A DNA stretch of 64,000 bases from positions 62,001 to 126,000 of the forward strand of contig NZ_JACVCV010000004.1 of the NCBI RefSeq assembly GCF_017811155.1, in the 5' to 3' direction. This stretch comes from Lunatimonas salinarum (GTDB lineage Bacteria; Bacteroidota; Bacteroidia; Cytophagales; Cyclobacteriaceae). Positions 42,956 to 51,785 of this stretch are shown here, in pieces (position 1 is the first letter of the stretch; the number at the start of each line of letters is the position of its first letter). The notes beneath the pieces are model-generated. The model had not been told where the DNA came from. It did no database searches and worked only from the letters and a program-made list of their open reading frames with translations. The position numbers were made by a program, and so were the translations under genes.

Positions 42956-44143
42956 TTAATCCAAAATCTCAGTAACCTGTCCTGCACCTACTGTTCTACC
43001 ACCCTCACGGATAGCAAATCGAAGTCCCTTCTCAAGGGCAACAGGGCTAATCAGGGTCACCTCGATGGTGATGTTGTCACCAGGCATAACCATTTCTACG
43101 TTCTCAGGAAGTTTGATCTCTCCTGTCACATCGGTGGTTCTAAGATAAAACTGAGGACGGTATTTATTGAAAAATGGTGTATGACGTCCACCTTCTTCCT
43201 TTGAAAGTACGTACACTTCCGCCTTGAAATGTGCGTGAGGCTTCACAGAACCAGGCTTACAGATAATCATACCCCTTCTGATCTGCGACTTTTCGATACC
43301 TCGCAACAACAAACCTACGTTGTCACCAGCTTCACCTCTGTCGAGAATCTTACGGAACATTTCCACACCAGTAACCGTAGATTTCAAGCCTTCAGCTCCC
43401 ATACCAATGATGTCTACTGGCTCACCAGAGTTGATAACACCTCTTTCAATCCTACCAGTGGCAACAGTACCACGACCAGTGATCGAGAAAACGTCTTCAA
43501 CAGGCATCAAAAACTCCTTATCAATTGCTCTTTCTGGAAGCGGGATGTGGTTATCAACCGCATCCATAAGCTCCATTACAGTGGCTTCCCACTTCTCTTC
43601 ACCGTTCAAGGCACCAAGTGCAGAACCGGCGATTACAGGAATGTTGTCTCCGTCGAATTCATAGAATGAAAGGAGTTCCCTAACTTCCATCTCAACAAGC
43701 TCCAACAATTCAGGATCGTCTACCAAGTCTACCTTATTCATGAAAACTACCAGCGCAGGTACACCTACCTGACGGGCCAATAGGATGTGCTCCCTAGTTT
43801 GGGGCATCGGACCGTCTGTAGCAGCCACCACAAGGATGGCACCGTCCATCTGGGCAGCACCCGTAACCATGTTTTTCACATAGTCAGCGTGACCAGGACA
43901 GTCAACGTGTGCATAGTGTCTGCTTTCAGTTTGATACTCAACGTGAGAGGTGTTGATGGTAATACCTCTTTCTTTCTCCTCAGGAGCGTTGTCGATAGAA
44001 GCGAAGTCTCTTAATTCAGAAAGACCCTTTCTGGCCAATACAGTTGTAATGGCAGCAGTCAAAGTAGTCTTACCGTGATCGACGTGACCAATCGTACCTA
44101 TATTAACGTGTGGTTTGGAACGGTCAAAGGTTGCTTTTGCCAT
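42956..44143 (-). CDS. tuf: Elongation factor Tu
   Basis: The 395-residue GTPase that delivers aminoacyl-tRNA. It has the G1 loop [15 protein letters not shown], switch I with [31 protein letters not shown] and the domain II-III series ending in [16 protein letters not shown]. The only tuf copy in this window; another may exist elsewhere. It is the last member of the unit that begins with tRNA-Tyr. Confidence 0.99.
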   Translation of the reverse strand: MAKATFDRSKPHVNIGTIGHVDHGKTTLTAAITTVLARKGLSELRDFASIDNAPEEKERGITINTSHVEYQTESRHYAHVDCPGHADYVKNMVTGAAQMDGAILVVAATDGPMPQTREHILLARQVGVPALVVFMNKVDLVDDPELLELVEMEVRELLSFYEFDGDNIPVIAGSALGALNGEEKWEATVMELMDAVDNHIPLPERAIDKEFLMPVEDVFSITGRGTVATGRIERGVINSGEPVDIIGMGAEGLKSTVTGVEMFRKILDRGEAGDNVGLLLRGIEKSQIRRGMIICKPGSVKPHAHFKAEVYVLSKEEGGRHTPFFNKYRPQFYLRTTDVTGEIKLPENVEMVMPGDNITIEVTLISPVALEKGLRFAIREGGRTVGAGQVTEILD

Positions 44144-44202
44144 GCGTGAAAATCCTTTGTTTAGTTAATGATAAAATTTCGTTTGTTTGTATCAATGTAT
44201 CG

Positions 44203-44274
44203 AGCCAACGACGGGATTTGAACCCGTGACCTCTTCCTTACCAAGGAAGCACTCTACCCCTGAGCTACGTCGGC
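44203..44274 (-). tRNA. tRNA-Thr (GGT)
   Basis: A 72-nt cloverleaf. Acceptor GCCGACG pairs with CGTTGGC (one G-T), anticodon stem CTTCC/GGAAG with loop TTGGTAA gives GGT. No CCA is encoded. It lies 59 nt before tuf. Confidence 0.97.
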
Positions 44275-44306
44275 TGGTAACATTTATTATGCCTATAAAA
44301 GCATAG

Positions 44307-44379
44307 AGCGGGAGACGAGGCTCGAACCCGCGACCTGCAGCTTGGAAGGCTGCCGCTCTACCAACTGAGCTACTCCCGC
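44307..44379 (-). tRNA. tRNA-Gly (TCC)
   Basis: A 73-nt cloverleaf. Acceptor GCGGGAG pairs with CTCCCGC, anticodon stem GCAGC/GCTGC with loop CTTCCAA gives TCC. No CCA is encoded. Confidence 0.97.
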
Positions 44380-44533
44380 TTTTAATTTCTTTAACACCCT
44401 TTTTACGACTAGTTTGTACTTGACCACCAGCGTTAAAGGCATCCTCCTGAGAATTGGCTCGTAAATTTATACCTTTTTTTCAGATTAATCTAATCCAAAT
44501 CCAGAAAAAGAAAGTGAATTTAAGGCAATTCTG

Positions 44534-44616
44534 TGGGGGAAACAGGATTCGAACCTGTGAAGACATAAGTCAACGGATTTACAGTCCGTCCCAGTTGGCC
44601 GCTTTGGTATTCCCCC
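44534..44616 (-). tRNA. tRNA-Tyr (GTA)
   Basis: An 83-nt class II tRNA with a long variable arm. Acceptor GGGGGAA pairs with TTCCCCC, anticodon stem ACGGA/TCCGT with loop CTGTAAA gives GTA, discriminator A. It is the first tRNA of the unit, 44 nt downstream of the promoter element. Confidence 0.97.
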
Positions 44617-44659
44617 AACGTTTTGTTGTGTCACGACAGTTTATCTTCGTAACGGATGG

Positions 44660-44689
44660 CAAAATTATAGCCTTTTCCGAAACATTCAA
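44660..44689 (-). promoter_or_regulatory. Promoter of the tRNA-Tyr-Gly-Thr-tuf unit
   Basis: On the minus strand TTTTG, exactly 19 nt after the TTG, then TAATTTTGC. A full match to the phylum's housekeeping promoter. Confidence 0.85.
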
Positions 44690-44754
44690 AACAAACCAAA
44701 AAAAAAGATATCTTTTTATAAAACCCCATAAGTAGTAGTTTCATAATCAGGATA

Positions 44755-47379
44755 TTAATTTTCCTCTAGGTAGGGTTCTAAAAAAAAGCGCTGATAATTT
44801 CGGACCAACTCGTCGGATTCCGCCGCATGTAAATTCAGTACTTCCTCCAGTACCCCCGCCTCATCGATGAATCCAAATAGAGACTGAAAGGCAGTGAGAC
44901 GAATGTAGTTTGCGGGATGTTTCCCAGCGAGTTCCATGAGCTTCTTGAGTGCAACTGCTTTGTTTGAACCGGGGACACTAGCAAAATAATCTCCGTAGTA
45001 GCCAATAAAATAGTAAAGCGATTCGCCGGTCATCGCCCCTAGCTTCGTATCAAACCACCCATCGTATCCCACTTTACCCTCTGAGGTTAGAAAATCTGCG
45101 AGTGGCACAACCATCCGGATATTTCGCTCTTCCTTTAGGGCTTCAAACATCTCCATTTTTGCTTCCATCCCACCGGTCTGATCCATCACGGCTGTCAGGG
45201 CCGCTCCCGCCACCACATACGAGGGATTTTGTACCAATCGTTGAAAAACACCGGCATACCTTTCTCCATCCAATTCTGCCAATAACCCAATCGCTGATGC
45301 CCTCACTTCGTGGCTAGGATCCTCCTCTGCTAAGTGTAGTACCTTCGCCGCCAATCCAGCATCTACTTGGTCCAGACTCATGGACTGGGGAATTCGGGTA
45401 AGCGCTAAACCCCGGACTTCTGAAAAAGAATCATCTAATGCATTCAAAATCACCTGATTAATATCCTCAAATGCCAAATAGTCCGATGTCAAGCTATCCA
45501 ACGCTTCCAGTCTCGCAATACCAGACCTGGCAAAGGCAAACTGTTTTTTCAGGGCCTCAGCCCCCCTGTAGCTGCGCTTTTCTGCCAACAACACCATATC
45601 CTCATCAACAATCACCGCATCAACACCTAGACCATTTTCCAGCGCGAACTGCTGCGTTGCCTGATCCAGCACAAATTCACGTACTTCCACTGCTCCTTCT
45701 TTATAAAAAGTCACCTTAAATGGGATCCGATACAAAGGCGTAGTTTCCAAGTCCTGCGTTTGGGATAACGTGAGCAGGTAACTGTCAGGGTTACCAGTAT
45801 CTAGGTTAATATCCAGTACCGGATGTCCAGAAGCCATAAACCATTGGTTGAAAAACCAGTTCAGGTCTCGTCCCGTGACATGCTCAAAGGCTAAGCGCAA
45901 ATCATGAATCTCCACACTGCTGTAGGCATGCTGATCCAGATATTGACGAAGTGATGCAAAAAATGCCTCATCTCCCAGGTGTCTACGTAACATGTGCAGT
46001 ATTCGCCCGCCTTTTGCATAGCTATGGCTATCAAACATATCGTCCTCATGCTCATACTGAAACCGGATCAGATCTACCTTTTTTTCCTGCGCTTCATCCA
46101 TATACTGCTCCATGGCCGCTAGATGATGCATATCCGCCCTGTCCTTACCTTCTTTGTATTCAAACCATAAGTATTCGGAATAGTCCGCAAATGACTCATT
46201 CAACGGCAAGTTAGACCAAGACTCCGTGGTGACTAGATTTCCAAACCATTGATGAAAAAGCTCGTGCGCAATGATGTAATCCCAGTCACTGTCCAAGGCC
46301 TCTCGTTCATCGAGGTTAAGTGACTCCATAAAAATCGATACGGTGGTATTTTCCATTGCCCCAGACACAAAATCCCGAACCACTACCTGATCGTATTTTT
46401 GCCACGGATAATCTACCCCCAACAATTCCGTGAAAAAGGTCAGCATCTCCGGCGTGTGTTGAAACACCCGGGCCGCTCCCCTTTCAAACTCCCGCTCTAC
46501 GTAATAATTAACCTCCATATCACGCCATTTGTCCGAAACCTTCGCAAAATCACCTATGGCGACTGCGGTAAGGTAGGGTGCATGAGGAATGTTCATCTCC
46601 CAATGGTCTGTGCGTGTACCATCTGAATGACTCGTCTGAGATAGGAGTCGGCCATTGCTAATGGTAATATCCGCGCTATCTACCCGAATTTTTATATCAT
46701 GGGTTTGCCGTTCGTTGGGATGGTCTATGGTAGGAAACCATTTGGAGCTAAATGAGGTCTCTCCCTGCGTCCATATTTGCCGGGGCTTGTCCTCTGTACC
46801 ATTTGGATTGATGAAGTACAATCCTTTTGTATCCGTAACAGCCGTTCCTCCAGGTTGGGTAGTCTCCTCAGGTTTGGCGGTATACCTTAGACCTATCAAC
46901 AGCGTATCGGACGAAAAAAAGGTACGCGGCAGAAATAAGTCCACCCGCTTTCCGTCGTAACGATAATTAAGTGGAGTTCGCTCCTTATCGTCCCCCAGGA
47001 TTAACCAACTATCATGGATATCAAAATCCTTCGCATCAAGGCTAAGTTCATTTTGCTGATAAAAGTAGGGTCTTACCTGTAACAATGCCGTACCATTCAC
47101 CTGCCTATCGACATAGTCAAATGACAAGTCCAAACTGGTGTGAATCAGATCAAACTTCCTTTCCGGAGTCTCGCGGTACCCCTGCATCTGCTCCTCCAAC
47201 TTATCCACCAAAGGCCTTGGCGCGGGAGTGGCCACCAAGTCAGAAGGGAAAGTTTCCGCAGCGCTGCTCGCACCTACCTTTGTTCCGGCTTCTGAAACCG
47301 GCCCATTACTTGTTTTGCATGACAAAAATAGACCCAAAAAGAGTGTTGAGAGAATGGCAATAGGGATAGATCTTTGCAT
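44755..47379 (-). CDS. Secreted M1-family aminopeptidase lipoprotein with C-terminal repeats
   Basis: An 874-residue zinc metallopeptidase, probably cutting N-terminal residues off peptides outside the inner membrane. The N-terminus is a lipoprotein signal with lipobox LFLSC. The substrate loop GAMENTT (about residue 340) precedes the zinc motif HELFHQWFGN (about 372) and the third ligand in NESFADY. The C-terminal third (about 640-870) is helical with HEAT-like repeats (LGLALTRIPQ-type units), common in long M1 enzymes. It faces a + strand biotin-carrier gene across a 139-nt gap and is followed by the tRNA promoter. Enzyme class is firm; natural substrate is not known. Confidence 0.93.
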   Translation of the reverse strand: MQRSIPIAILSTLFLGLFLSCKTSNGPVSEAGTKVGASSAAETFPSDLVATPAPRPLVDKLEEQMQGYRETPERKFDLIHTSLDLSFDYVDRQVNGTALLQVRPYFYQQNELSLDAKDFDIHDSWLILGDDKERTPLNYRYDGKRVDLFLPRTFFSSDTLLIGLRYTAKPEETTQPGGTAVTDTKGLYFINPNGTEDKPRQIWTQGETSFSSKWFPTIDHPNERQTHDIKIRVDSADITISNGRLLSQTSHSDGTRTDHWEMNIPHAPYLTAVAIGDFAKVSDKWRDMEVNYYVEREFERGAARVFQHTPEMLTFFTELLGVDYPWQKYDQVVVRDFVSGAMENTTVSIFMESLNLDEREALDSDWDYIIAHELFHQWFGNLVTTESWSNLPLNESFADYSEYLWFEYKEGKDRADMHHLAAMEQYMDEAQEKKVDLIRFQYEHEDDMFDSHSYAKGGRILHMLRRHLGDEAFFASLRQYLDQHAYSSVEIHDLRLAFEHVTGRDLNWFFNQWFMASGHPVLDINLDTGNPDSYLLTLSQTQDLETTPLYRIPFKVTFYKEGAVEVREFVLDQATQQFALENGLGVDAVIVDEDMVLLAEKRSYRGAEALKKQFAFARSGIARLEALDSLTSDYLAFEDINQVILNALDDSFSEVRGLALTRIPQSMSLDQVDAGLAAKVLHLAEEDPSHEVRASAIGLLAELDGERYAGVFQRLVQNPSYVVAGAALTAVMDQTGGMEAKMEMFEALKEERNIRMVVPLADFLTSEGKVGYDGWFDTKLGAMTGESLYYFIGYYGDYFASVPGSNKAVALKKLMELAGKHPANYIRLTAFQSLFGFIDEAGVLEEVLNLHAAESDELVRNYQRFFLEPYLEEN

Positions 47380-47518
47380 AAATAAACGGGAAACCCCATA
47401 ATATTGACTAAATTCACGCTAGGCAATTGTACCAAGGAAATGAATTTTCACCTTCCTTCGCCCTAGCTTGACAAATTTAACCGCTATTTGGTTTCCATTA
47501 GTCCGAAATCTAGAAAAA

Positions 47519-48013
47519 ATGTACAAAATCAACCTAGGAGCTACAAGCATCAACGTAGCCAAATCGCAGGAACTATTTATAGCCGGATCCCAGCTCGTAG
47601 ATTGGGACATGCGGCGGATTAAAGAAAAGCATTATCACATCTTACATCGGAACCGTTCCCACAATTTGGAAATAATCGATTGGAACAAAAAGGAGAAAGT
47701 CCTAACCTTAAAGTTAGATGGAAAAATAGCTACGCTCCAAATCCAGGATACCCAAGATTTGCTTTTGGAGAAATTAGGAATCCACAACAAACAGACTACT
47801 CTTCCCGCCAATGTCAAAGCACCTATGCCAGGGTTGATTTTGAGCATACCTGTATCTGTGGGACAGTCCGTGAAAAAAGGGGACACCCTGTTGATTTTAG
47901 AGGCAATGAAGATGGAAAACACGCTCAAAGCTCCTCAAGATGGAACAGTAAAAGCGATTGCGGTTCAAACAGGGCAAAGTGTTGAAAAAAACCAGTTGCT
48001 TATTCAATTTTAA
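47519..48013 (+). CDS. Biotin carboxyl carrier protein-like (biotinyl domain)
   Basis: A 164-residue protein with a C-terminal biotinyl domain (about residues 95-164): VKAPMPGLILSIPVSVGQSVKKGD, then EAMKMENTL with K131 as the biotin site and LIQF at the end, 33 residues after the Lys as usual. The N-terminal half has no clear similarity. Start ATG 47519 gives MYKINLG; an earlier in-frame ATG (47468) adds 17 residues of poor quality. No carboxylase or carboxyltransferase gene is adjacent, so its partner (acetyl-, propionyl- or another acyl-CoA carboxylase) is unknown. It may be cotranscribed with pyrH, but a possible -7 element lies between. Confidence 0.88.
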   Translation: MYKINLGATSINVAKSQELFIAGSQLVDWDMRRIKEKHYHILHRNRSHNLEIIDWNKKEKVLTLKLDGKIATLQIQDTQDLLLEKLGIHNKQTTLPANVKAPMPGLILSIPVSVGQSVKKGDTLLILEAMKMENTLKAPQDGTVKAIAVQTGQSVEKNQLLIQF

Positions 48014-48045
48014 GGGATAGATTTAGTTTTCTAAAAACAAGAAAT

Positions 48046-48053
48046 TATCTTTG
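48046..48053 (+). promoter_or_regulatory. Possible -7 element upstream of pyrH
   Basis: TATCTTTGTCC matches TAnnTTTG with the same TCC start region as the carA element. No TTG stands 17-21 nt upstream (TTAG is closest), so the -33 is weak. A transcript from here would have about 115 nt before the pyrH start. Confidence 0.4.
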
Positions 48054-48174
48054 TCCGATTTAAAAATTCCAGCGCAGAAAGGTGAAGACTTTTTGTGGTG
48101 ATCCGGAGACTTTCGGCAATGAACCGGTAAAAGCGGTTGAACAGCATCTAAAAGGCAATACAAACCACACAGGT

Positions 48175-48885
48175 ATGAAATACAAACGAATACTCCTCAA
48201 ACTAAGCGGCGAAGCCCTGATGGGCGGCCAGTCATATGGCATTGACCCAACACGGCTACAGCAATATGCTGCAGAAATCAAAGCTGTGCGGGATTTGGGA
48301 GTAGAGATTGCCATTGTAATAGGGGGTGGAAATATTTTTAGAGGTGTGCAAGCCGGAAATGTTGGAATAGACAGGGTTCAAGGCGACTACATGGGCATGT
48401 TGGCCACGTTGATCAACGCAATGGCGCTGCAAAGCGCATTGGAACAAAACGGTATGTATACCCGGCTTATGTCAGGCATCAAGGTGGAAAGCGTATGCGA
48501 ACCCTTTATCAGGCGTCGTGCTATCCGGCATTTGGAAAAGGGCAGAATCGTAATATTCGGTGCCGGTATTGGCAACCCTTATTTTACGACCGATTCCACC
48601 GCCAGCTTACGGGCCATTGAGATTGAAGCAGAGGTGGTTCTCAAAGGTACCCGGGTAGATGGGGTATACACTGCCGACCCAGAAAAAGATCCTTCTGCCA
48701 CACGATACAATACGATTTCCTTTCAGGAAGTGTACGAAAAAAACCTAAACGTAATGGACATGACTGCTTTCACGCTCTGCCAGGAAAACAACCTGCCCAT
48801 CATCGTTTTTGACATGAACAAAGCACAAAATCTGATAAACCTAGTCGAAGGAAAAGACGTTGGTACATTAATCACTTCAAAATAA
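48175..48885 (+). CDS. pyrH: UMP kinase
   Basis: Phosphorylates UMP to UDP, a hexameric enzyme of the amino-acid kinase fold. 236 residues: [72 protein letters not shown] and [13 protein letters not shown]. The frame is open 31 codons further upstream, but family members start at MKYKRIL. frr follows after 13 nt, the widespread pyrH-frr pair. Confidence 0.98.
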   Translation: MKYKRILLKLSGEALMGGQSYGIDPTRLQQYAAEIKAVRDLGVEIAIVIGGGNIFRGVQAGNVGIDRVQGDYMGMLATLINAMALQSALEQNGMYTRLMSGIKVESVCEPFIRRRAIRHLEKGRIVIFGAGIGNPYFTTDSTASLRAIEIEAEVVLKGTRVDGVYTADPEKDPSATRYNTISFQEVYEKNLNVMDMTAFTLCQENNLPIIVFDMNKAQNLINLVEGKDVGTLITSK

Positions 48886-48898
48886 GCGCGATAAGAAC

Positions 48899-49459
48899 AT
48901 GGAAGAGATACAATTATTCTTGGACGAGGCACAGAGCTTAATGAAAAAAGCCGTGGACCATACCTCCTCGGAATTGGTAAAAATCCGTGCAGGCAAGGCC
49001 ATGCCAAACTTTCTGGACGGCATCGTGGTGTCATACTACGGAGCCCCTACTCCCTTACAGCAGGTTTCCTCCATCACTACACCAGATGCTCGAACTTTAG
49101 CCATTAAACCCTGGGAAAGAAGCCTTATCGGTGAAATCGAAAAAGCCATTATAAACTCTGACTTGGGACTTAATCCTCAGAATAATGGCGAAATGGTCAT
49201 GCTTACCATCCCTCCCCTCACCGAAGAACGTAGAAAGTCCCTGGTGAAACAAGTGAAAAACGAATGTGAAAACGGAAAAATCAGCATACGCTCAATCCGA
49301 AAAGACACCAACGAAAGCCTCCGGAAACTGCAAAAAGAGGGCGCACCTGAAGATGAAGTGAAGCGCGCAGAGGATACTGTCCAAAAATACACCGACAAAT
49401 TCTCCACCAAAATCGATGAATTGTTTACTAAAAAAGAAGAAGAGATCATGAAGGTCTAA
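48899..49459 (+). CDS. frr: Ribosome recycling factor
   Basis: A 186-residue tRNA-shaped protein that with EF-G splits the post-termination ribosome. Domain I is a three-helix bundle: LVKIRAGKAMPNFLDGIVVSYYG at its start and LVKQVKNECENGKISIRSIRKDTNESLRKL near the end. Domain II lies between (PLQQVSSITTPDARTLAIKPWE). A strong bidirectional terminator lies 26 nt past its stop. Confidence 0.98.
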   Translation: MEEIQLFLDEAQSLMKKAVDHTSSELVKIRAGKAMPNFLDGIVVSYYGAPTPLQQVSSITTPDARTLAIKPWERSLIGEIEKAIINSDLGLNPQNNGEMVMLTIPPLTEERRKSLVKQVKNECENGKISIRSIRKDTNESLRKLQKEGAPEDEVKRAEDTVQKYTDKFSTKIDELFTKKEEEIMKV

Positions 49460-49484
49460 TCATCACAAAAAGCCTTGATAGTAG

Positions 49485-49522
49485 AAAAAAAGCCGTAGGT
49501 TTCTGATACCTACGGCTTTTTT
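49485..49522. terminator. Bidirectional terminator between frr and the DUF1080 gene
   Basis: AAAAAAAGCCGTAGGT and ACCTACGGCTTTTTT form a perfect long stem with a 7-nt loop, T-runs on both strands. It serves two convergent units. Confidence 0.92.
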
Positions 49523-49542
49523 GTGCCTGAACCAATCGGAGA

Positions 49543-50139
49543 TTAAAGTTGCTTCAGTCTTAGGTTCCTCCAAGAAATCTTCAAACCTCCTCCACTGTGG
49601 ATCTGAAGTGCAATCTGTCCTTCGCCTTGCCCAATTTTCTCGTCCGAATAATCAACCATTTCCACACCATTAAGCCATGTGGTCACTTGATTACCCTGCA
49701 CACGGACTTTTATGTCGTTCCACTCTCCAAATTTGAGGTTTTTATCCTTTTCCGGATCGGGCTTTATCAGCCACCCTCTTCCGTAGGATTCATAAATACC
49801 TCCTGTATCGTTACCGGGGGGAGCCACTTCCACCTGCCAGCCAGAAACCTTCGTCCCTTCAAAAGTAGATCTGAAAAAGATGCCACTATTACCGTCCTGA
49901 TCCTGCTTAAACTCCGCCGTGAGTTCAAAATCCTTGTAGTTTTCGGTAGTACCAAGATACCCGTATTCAGCATCCGGACCACTTTCCGATACCAATACCC
50001 CATTCTCTACATACCATTTTTCTGTGCCATAAATTTGCCAGCCTGACAAATCTTTGCCATTGAACAATTCAATCTCATCGGAAGCCCCGCAGCCCATCAT
50101 CAAAAGCACTGCAAAAGACATAAACAAATTTCTCTTCAT
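49543..50139 (-). CDS. DUF1080 (3-keto-disaccharide hydrolase-like) lipoprotein
   Basis: A 198-residue secreted protein with lipobox LLMMGC. The concanavalin-like fold shows ELFNGKDLSGWQIYG, WYVENGVLVSES, FELTAEFKQDQDGNSGIFFRS, WNDIKVRVQGNQVTTWLNG and GQIALQIHSGGGLKISWRNLRL. Members of DUF1080 are linked to keto-sugar metabolism and often stand beside Gfo/Idh/MocA oxidoreductases, as here (56 nt). A pathway using oxidised sugars is a reasonable inference; the substrate cannot be named. Confidence 0.88.
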   Translation of the reverse strand: MKRNLFMSFAVLLMMGCGASDEIELFNGKDLSGWQIYGTEKWYVENGVLVSESGPDAEYGYLGTTENYKDFELTAEFKQDQDGNSGIFFRSTFEGTKVSGWQVEVAPPGNDTGGIYESYGRGWLIKPDPEKDKNLKFGEWNDIKVRVQGNQVTTWLNGVEMVDYSDEKIGQGEGQIALQIHSGGGLKISWRNLRLKQL

Positions 50140-50194
50140 TTTTAGGTAGTAATTTAAGTTTTACATTAGTAAGGCGTAAGCGAAACAGACAAAG

Positions 50195-51544
50195 TTACAC
50201 CAATTTCATATTAACCGGATCCCATGATATAAACTTGTCCTGAAAATAACTGTCGTTACATAGCAATGCCGGCGCAGCCGCACGGAAACCAAACACCGGA
50301 TCTTCCACCACAGCACCATTTTCACGAATGGCTGTAAAGAATTTACCAAAGTGATCGTAATGCGCCCCTCGGTATCCAGATTCCACCTTATAGACCATTT
50401 CTCTCGGCGGAAGGATTTTCTTTCGAGCCTCCGCTCCCTGATTCATCTTTGCCTGCTGTTCCAAGAAGGGATCGTTGGATGCCGCACTCTGATTATTCTT
50501 GACGACGACCTCGTCCCACTTCACGTCCATAGAACCTTTGCTGCCCACAATTTTCAAATAGGTCGAACCACTTGTTCCGTCCACAAAGTTGCAACGCAAA
50601 GACAAGTTGAAACCGGGGTGCTGGGCGCTGTTTGGGTAGTCAAACATACCCAGCAACACGTCGGGAACCTCTCGCCCATCCTTCCAATAACGGAGCCCAC
50701 CCATGGCCGAAATTTTATTTGGCCCTAAAGAATTGGTGATAAAATGCAAACTGGTGAATAAGTGGACAAACAGGTCTCCAGACATCCCTGTCCCATAATC
50801 TAAGTAATTTCTCCAACGGAAAAACCGCAAGGGATCAAAAGGTCTATTGGTGGTATTGGCAATATACCGCTTCCAGTCCACATTTTTTTCAGAGGCATCG
50901 GTGGGGATGGCGTATTGCCAAGCCCCCTCCGGAGAATGACGCGCCCAAAATCCTTCTGCATAGTTAATATCCCCTATCGCACCCTCAGCTAATAGCTCCT
51001 TGGCCTTTTCATTCCCCAAGGAGGATATACCCTGACTGCCTACGGTGAAAATCTTCCCGGATTTCTTCCAGGCATCAATTACCTCGTGTCCCTCCTTTAC
51101 CGAATGCACCATGGGTTTTTCACAATACACATGCTTACCGGCATTCAAGGCATCTATGCTTATTTGCTTATGCCAATGATCCGGGGTTCCGATGATGACG
51201 GCATCCACATCGCTGCGCTTAAGCAGTTCCTTATAGTCAGTGGTAGCAAAAAGATGACTTCCCCACTTTTCCTTTGCTCGTTCGAGTCTACCCTGATACA
51301 AGTCACTAACTGCTACTACCTCCACATGTTGGTGCAGCAAAGCGGTGGATAGATCTTCGGAGCCCATAATCCCCGCACCAATCAAACCTAAACGGATCAC
51401 GCTATCTGCCTGATGAGGCGTTCGTCTATGTAAAATAGTTACTTGGTGTAGTTCATTACCTGATGCCAAGGCAGAAGGAACCACCGCAGAAGCTGCACTT
51501 GCCATGCCCAGCTTCTTCAGGAAAGATCTTCTCTTGTTGTCCAT
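50195..51544 (-). CDS. Gfo/Idh/MocA-family oxidoreductase with Tat signal
   Basis: A 449-residue NAD(P)-dependent dehydrogenase or epimerase. The N-terminus has the twin-arginine signal DNKRRSFLKKLGMASAASA, so it is exported folded. The Rossmann fold starts at VIRLGLIGAGIMGS (about residue 48) and contains AVSDLYQGR, VIIGTPDHWH and the EKP motif in YCEKPMVHS. The C-terminal domain has GSKGSMDVKW. It precedes the DUF1080 gene in the same direction. Such pairs act on sugars outside the cytoplasm; the exact reaction is unknown. Confidence 0.9.
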   Translation of the reverse strand: MDNKRRSFLKKLGMASAASAVVPSALASGNELHQVTILHRRTPHQADSVIRLGLIGAGIMGSEDLSTALLHQHVEVVAVSDLYQGRLERAKEKWGSHLFATTDYKELLKRSDVDAVIIGTPDHWHKQISIDALNAGKHVYCEKPMVHSVKEGHEVIDAWKKSGKIFTVGSQGISSLGNEKAKELLAEGAIGDINYAEGFWARHSPEGAWQYAIPTDASEKNVDWKRYIANTTNRPFDPLRFFRWRNYLDYGTGMSGDLFVHLFTSLHFITNSLGPNKISAMGGLRYWKDGREVPDVLLGMFDYPNSAQHPGFNLSLRCNFVDGTSGSTYLKIVGSKGSMDVKWDEVVVKNNQSAASNDPFLEQQAKMNQGAEARKKILPPREMVYKVESGYRGAHYDHFGKFFTAIRENGAVVEDPVFGFRAAAPALLCNDSYFQDKFISWDPVNMKLV

Positions 51545-51733
51545 AGATACAGATTTTTGTTAAATTCCCGTACAAGGTAATAATTATGTTTGTCAAATAA
51601 TAAATTTTTTTAGCCTGTTAAATGCACTTCGTGAATTTTTTCTACAAACTCAAACAACCAAAACTCGATAGGTACTGGTTTATTGGGGCACCTTTCGAAC
51701 CGGAAAATGATAGACACCCCATAAAAATCAAAC

Positions 51734-51762
51734 AAAAAAGGCGAAATCACTTTCGCCTTTGT
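51734..51762 (-). terminator. Terminator after the acyl-ACP desaturase gene
   Basis: AAAGGCGAAA and TTTCGCCTTT form a perfect 10-bp stem with a short loop, followed on the minus strand by a T-run, 24 nt past the stop. Confidence 0.88.
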
Positions 51763-51785
51763 ATTTGATTTATACTTGCTATACG

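Noticed and set aside
44702-44717. AAAAAGATATCTTTTT palindrome as terminator of the M1 gene
   Set aside because: It has no loop and no G/C stem beyond one GATATC; an AT-rich chance palindrome upstream of the tRNA promoter is more likely.
48082-48174. 31-codon extension of pyrH
   Set aside because: Family members begin MKYKRIL; the extra part has no similarity feel and reads like a leader.
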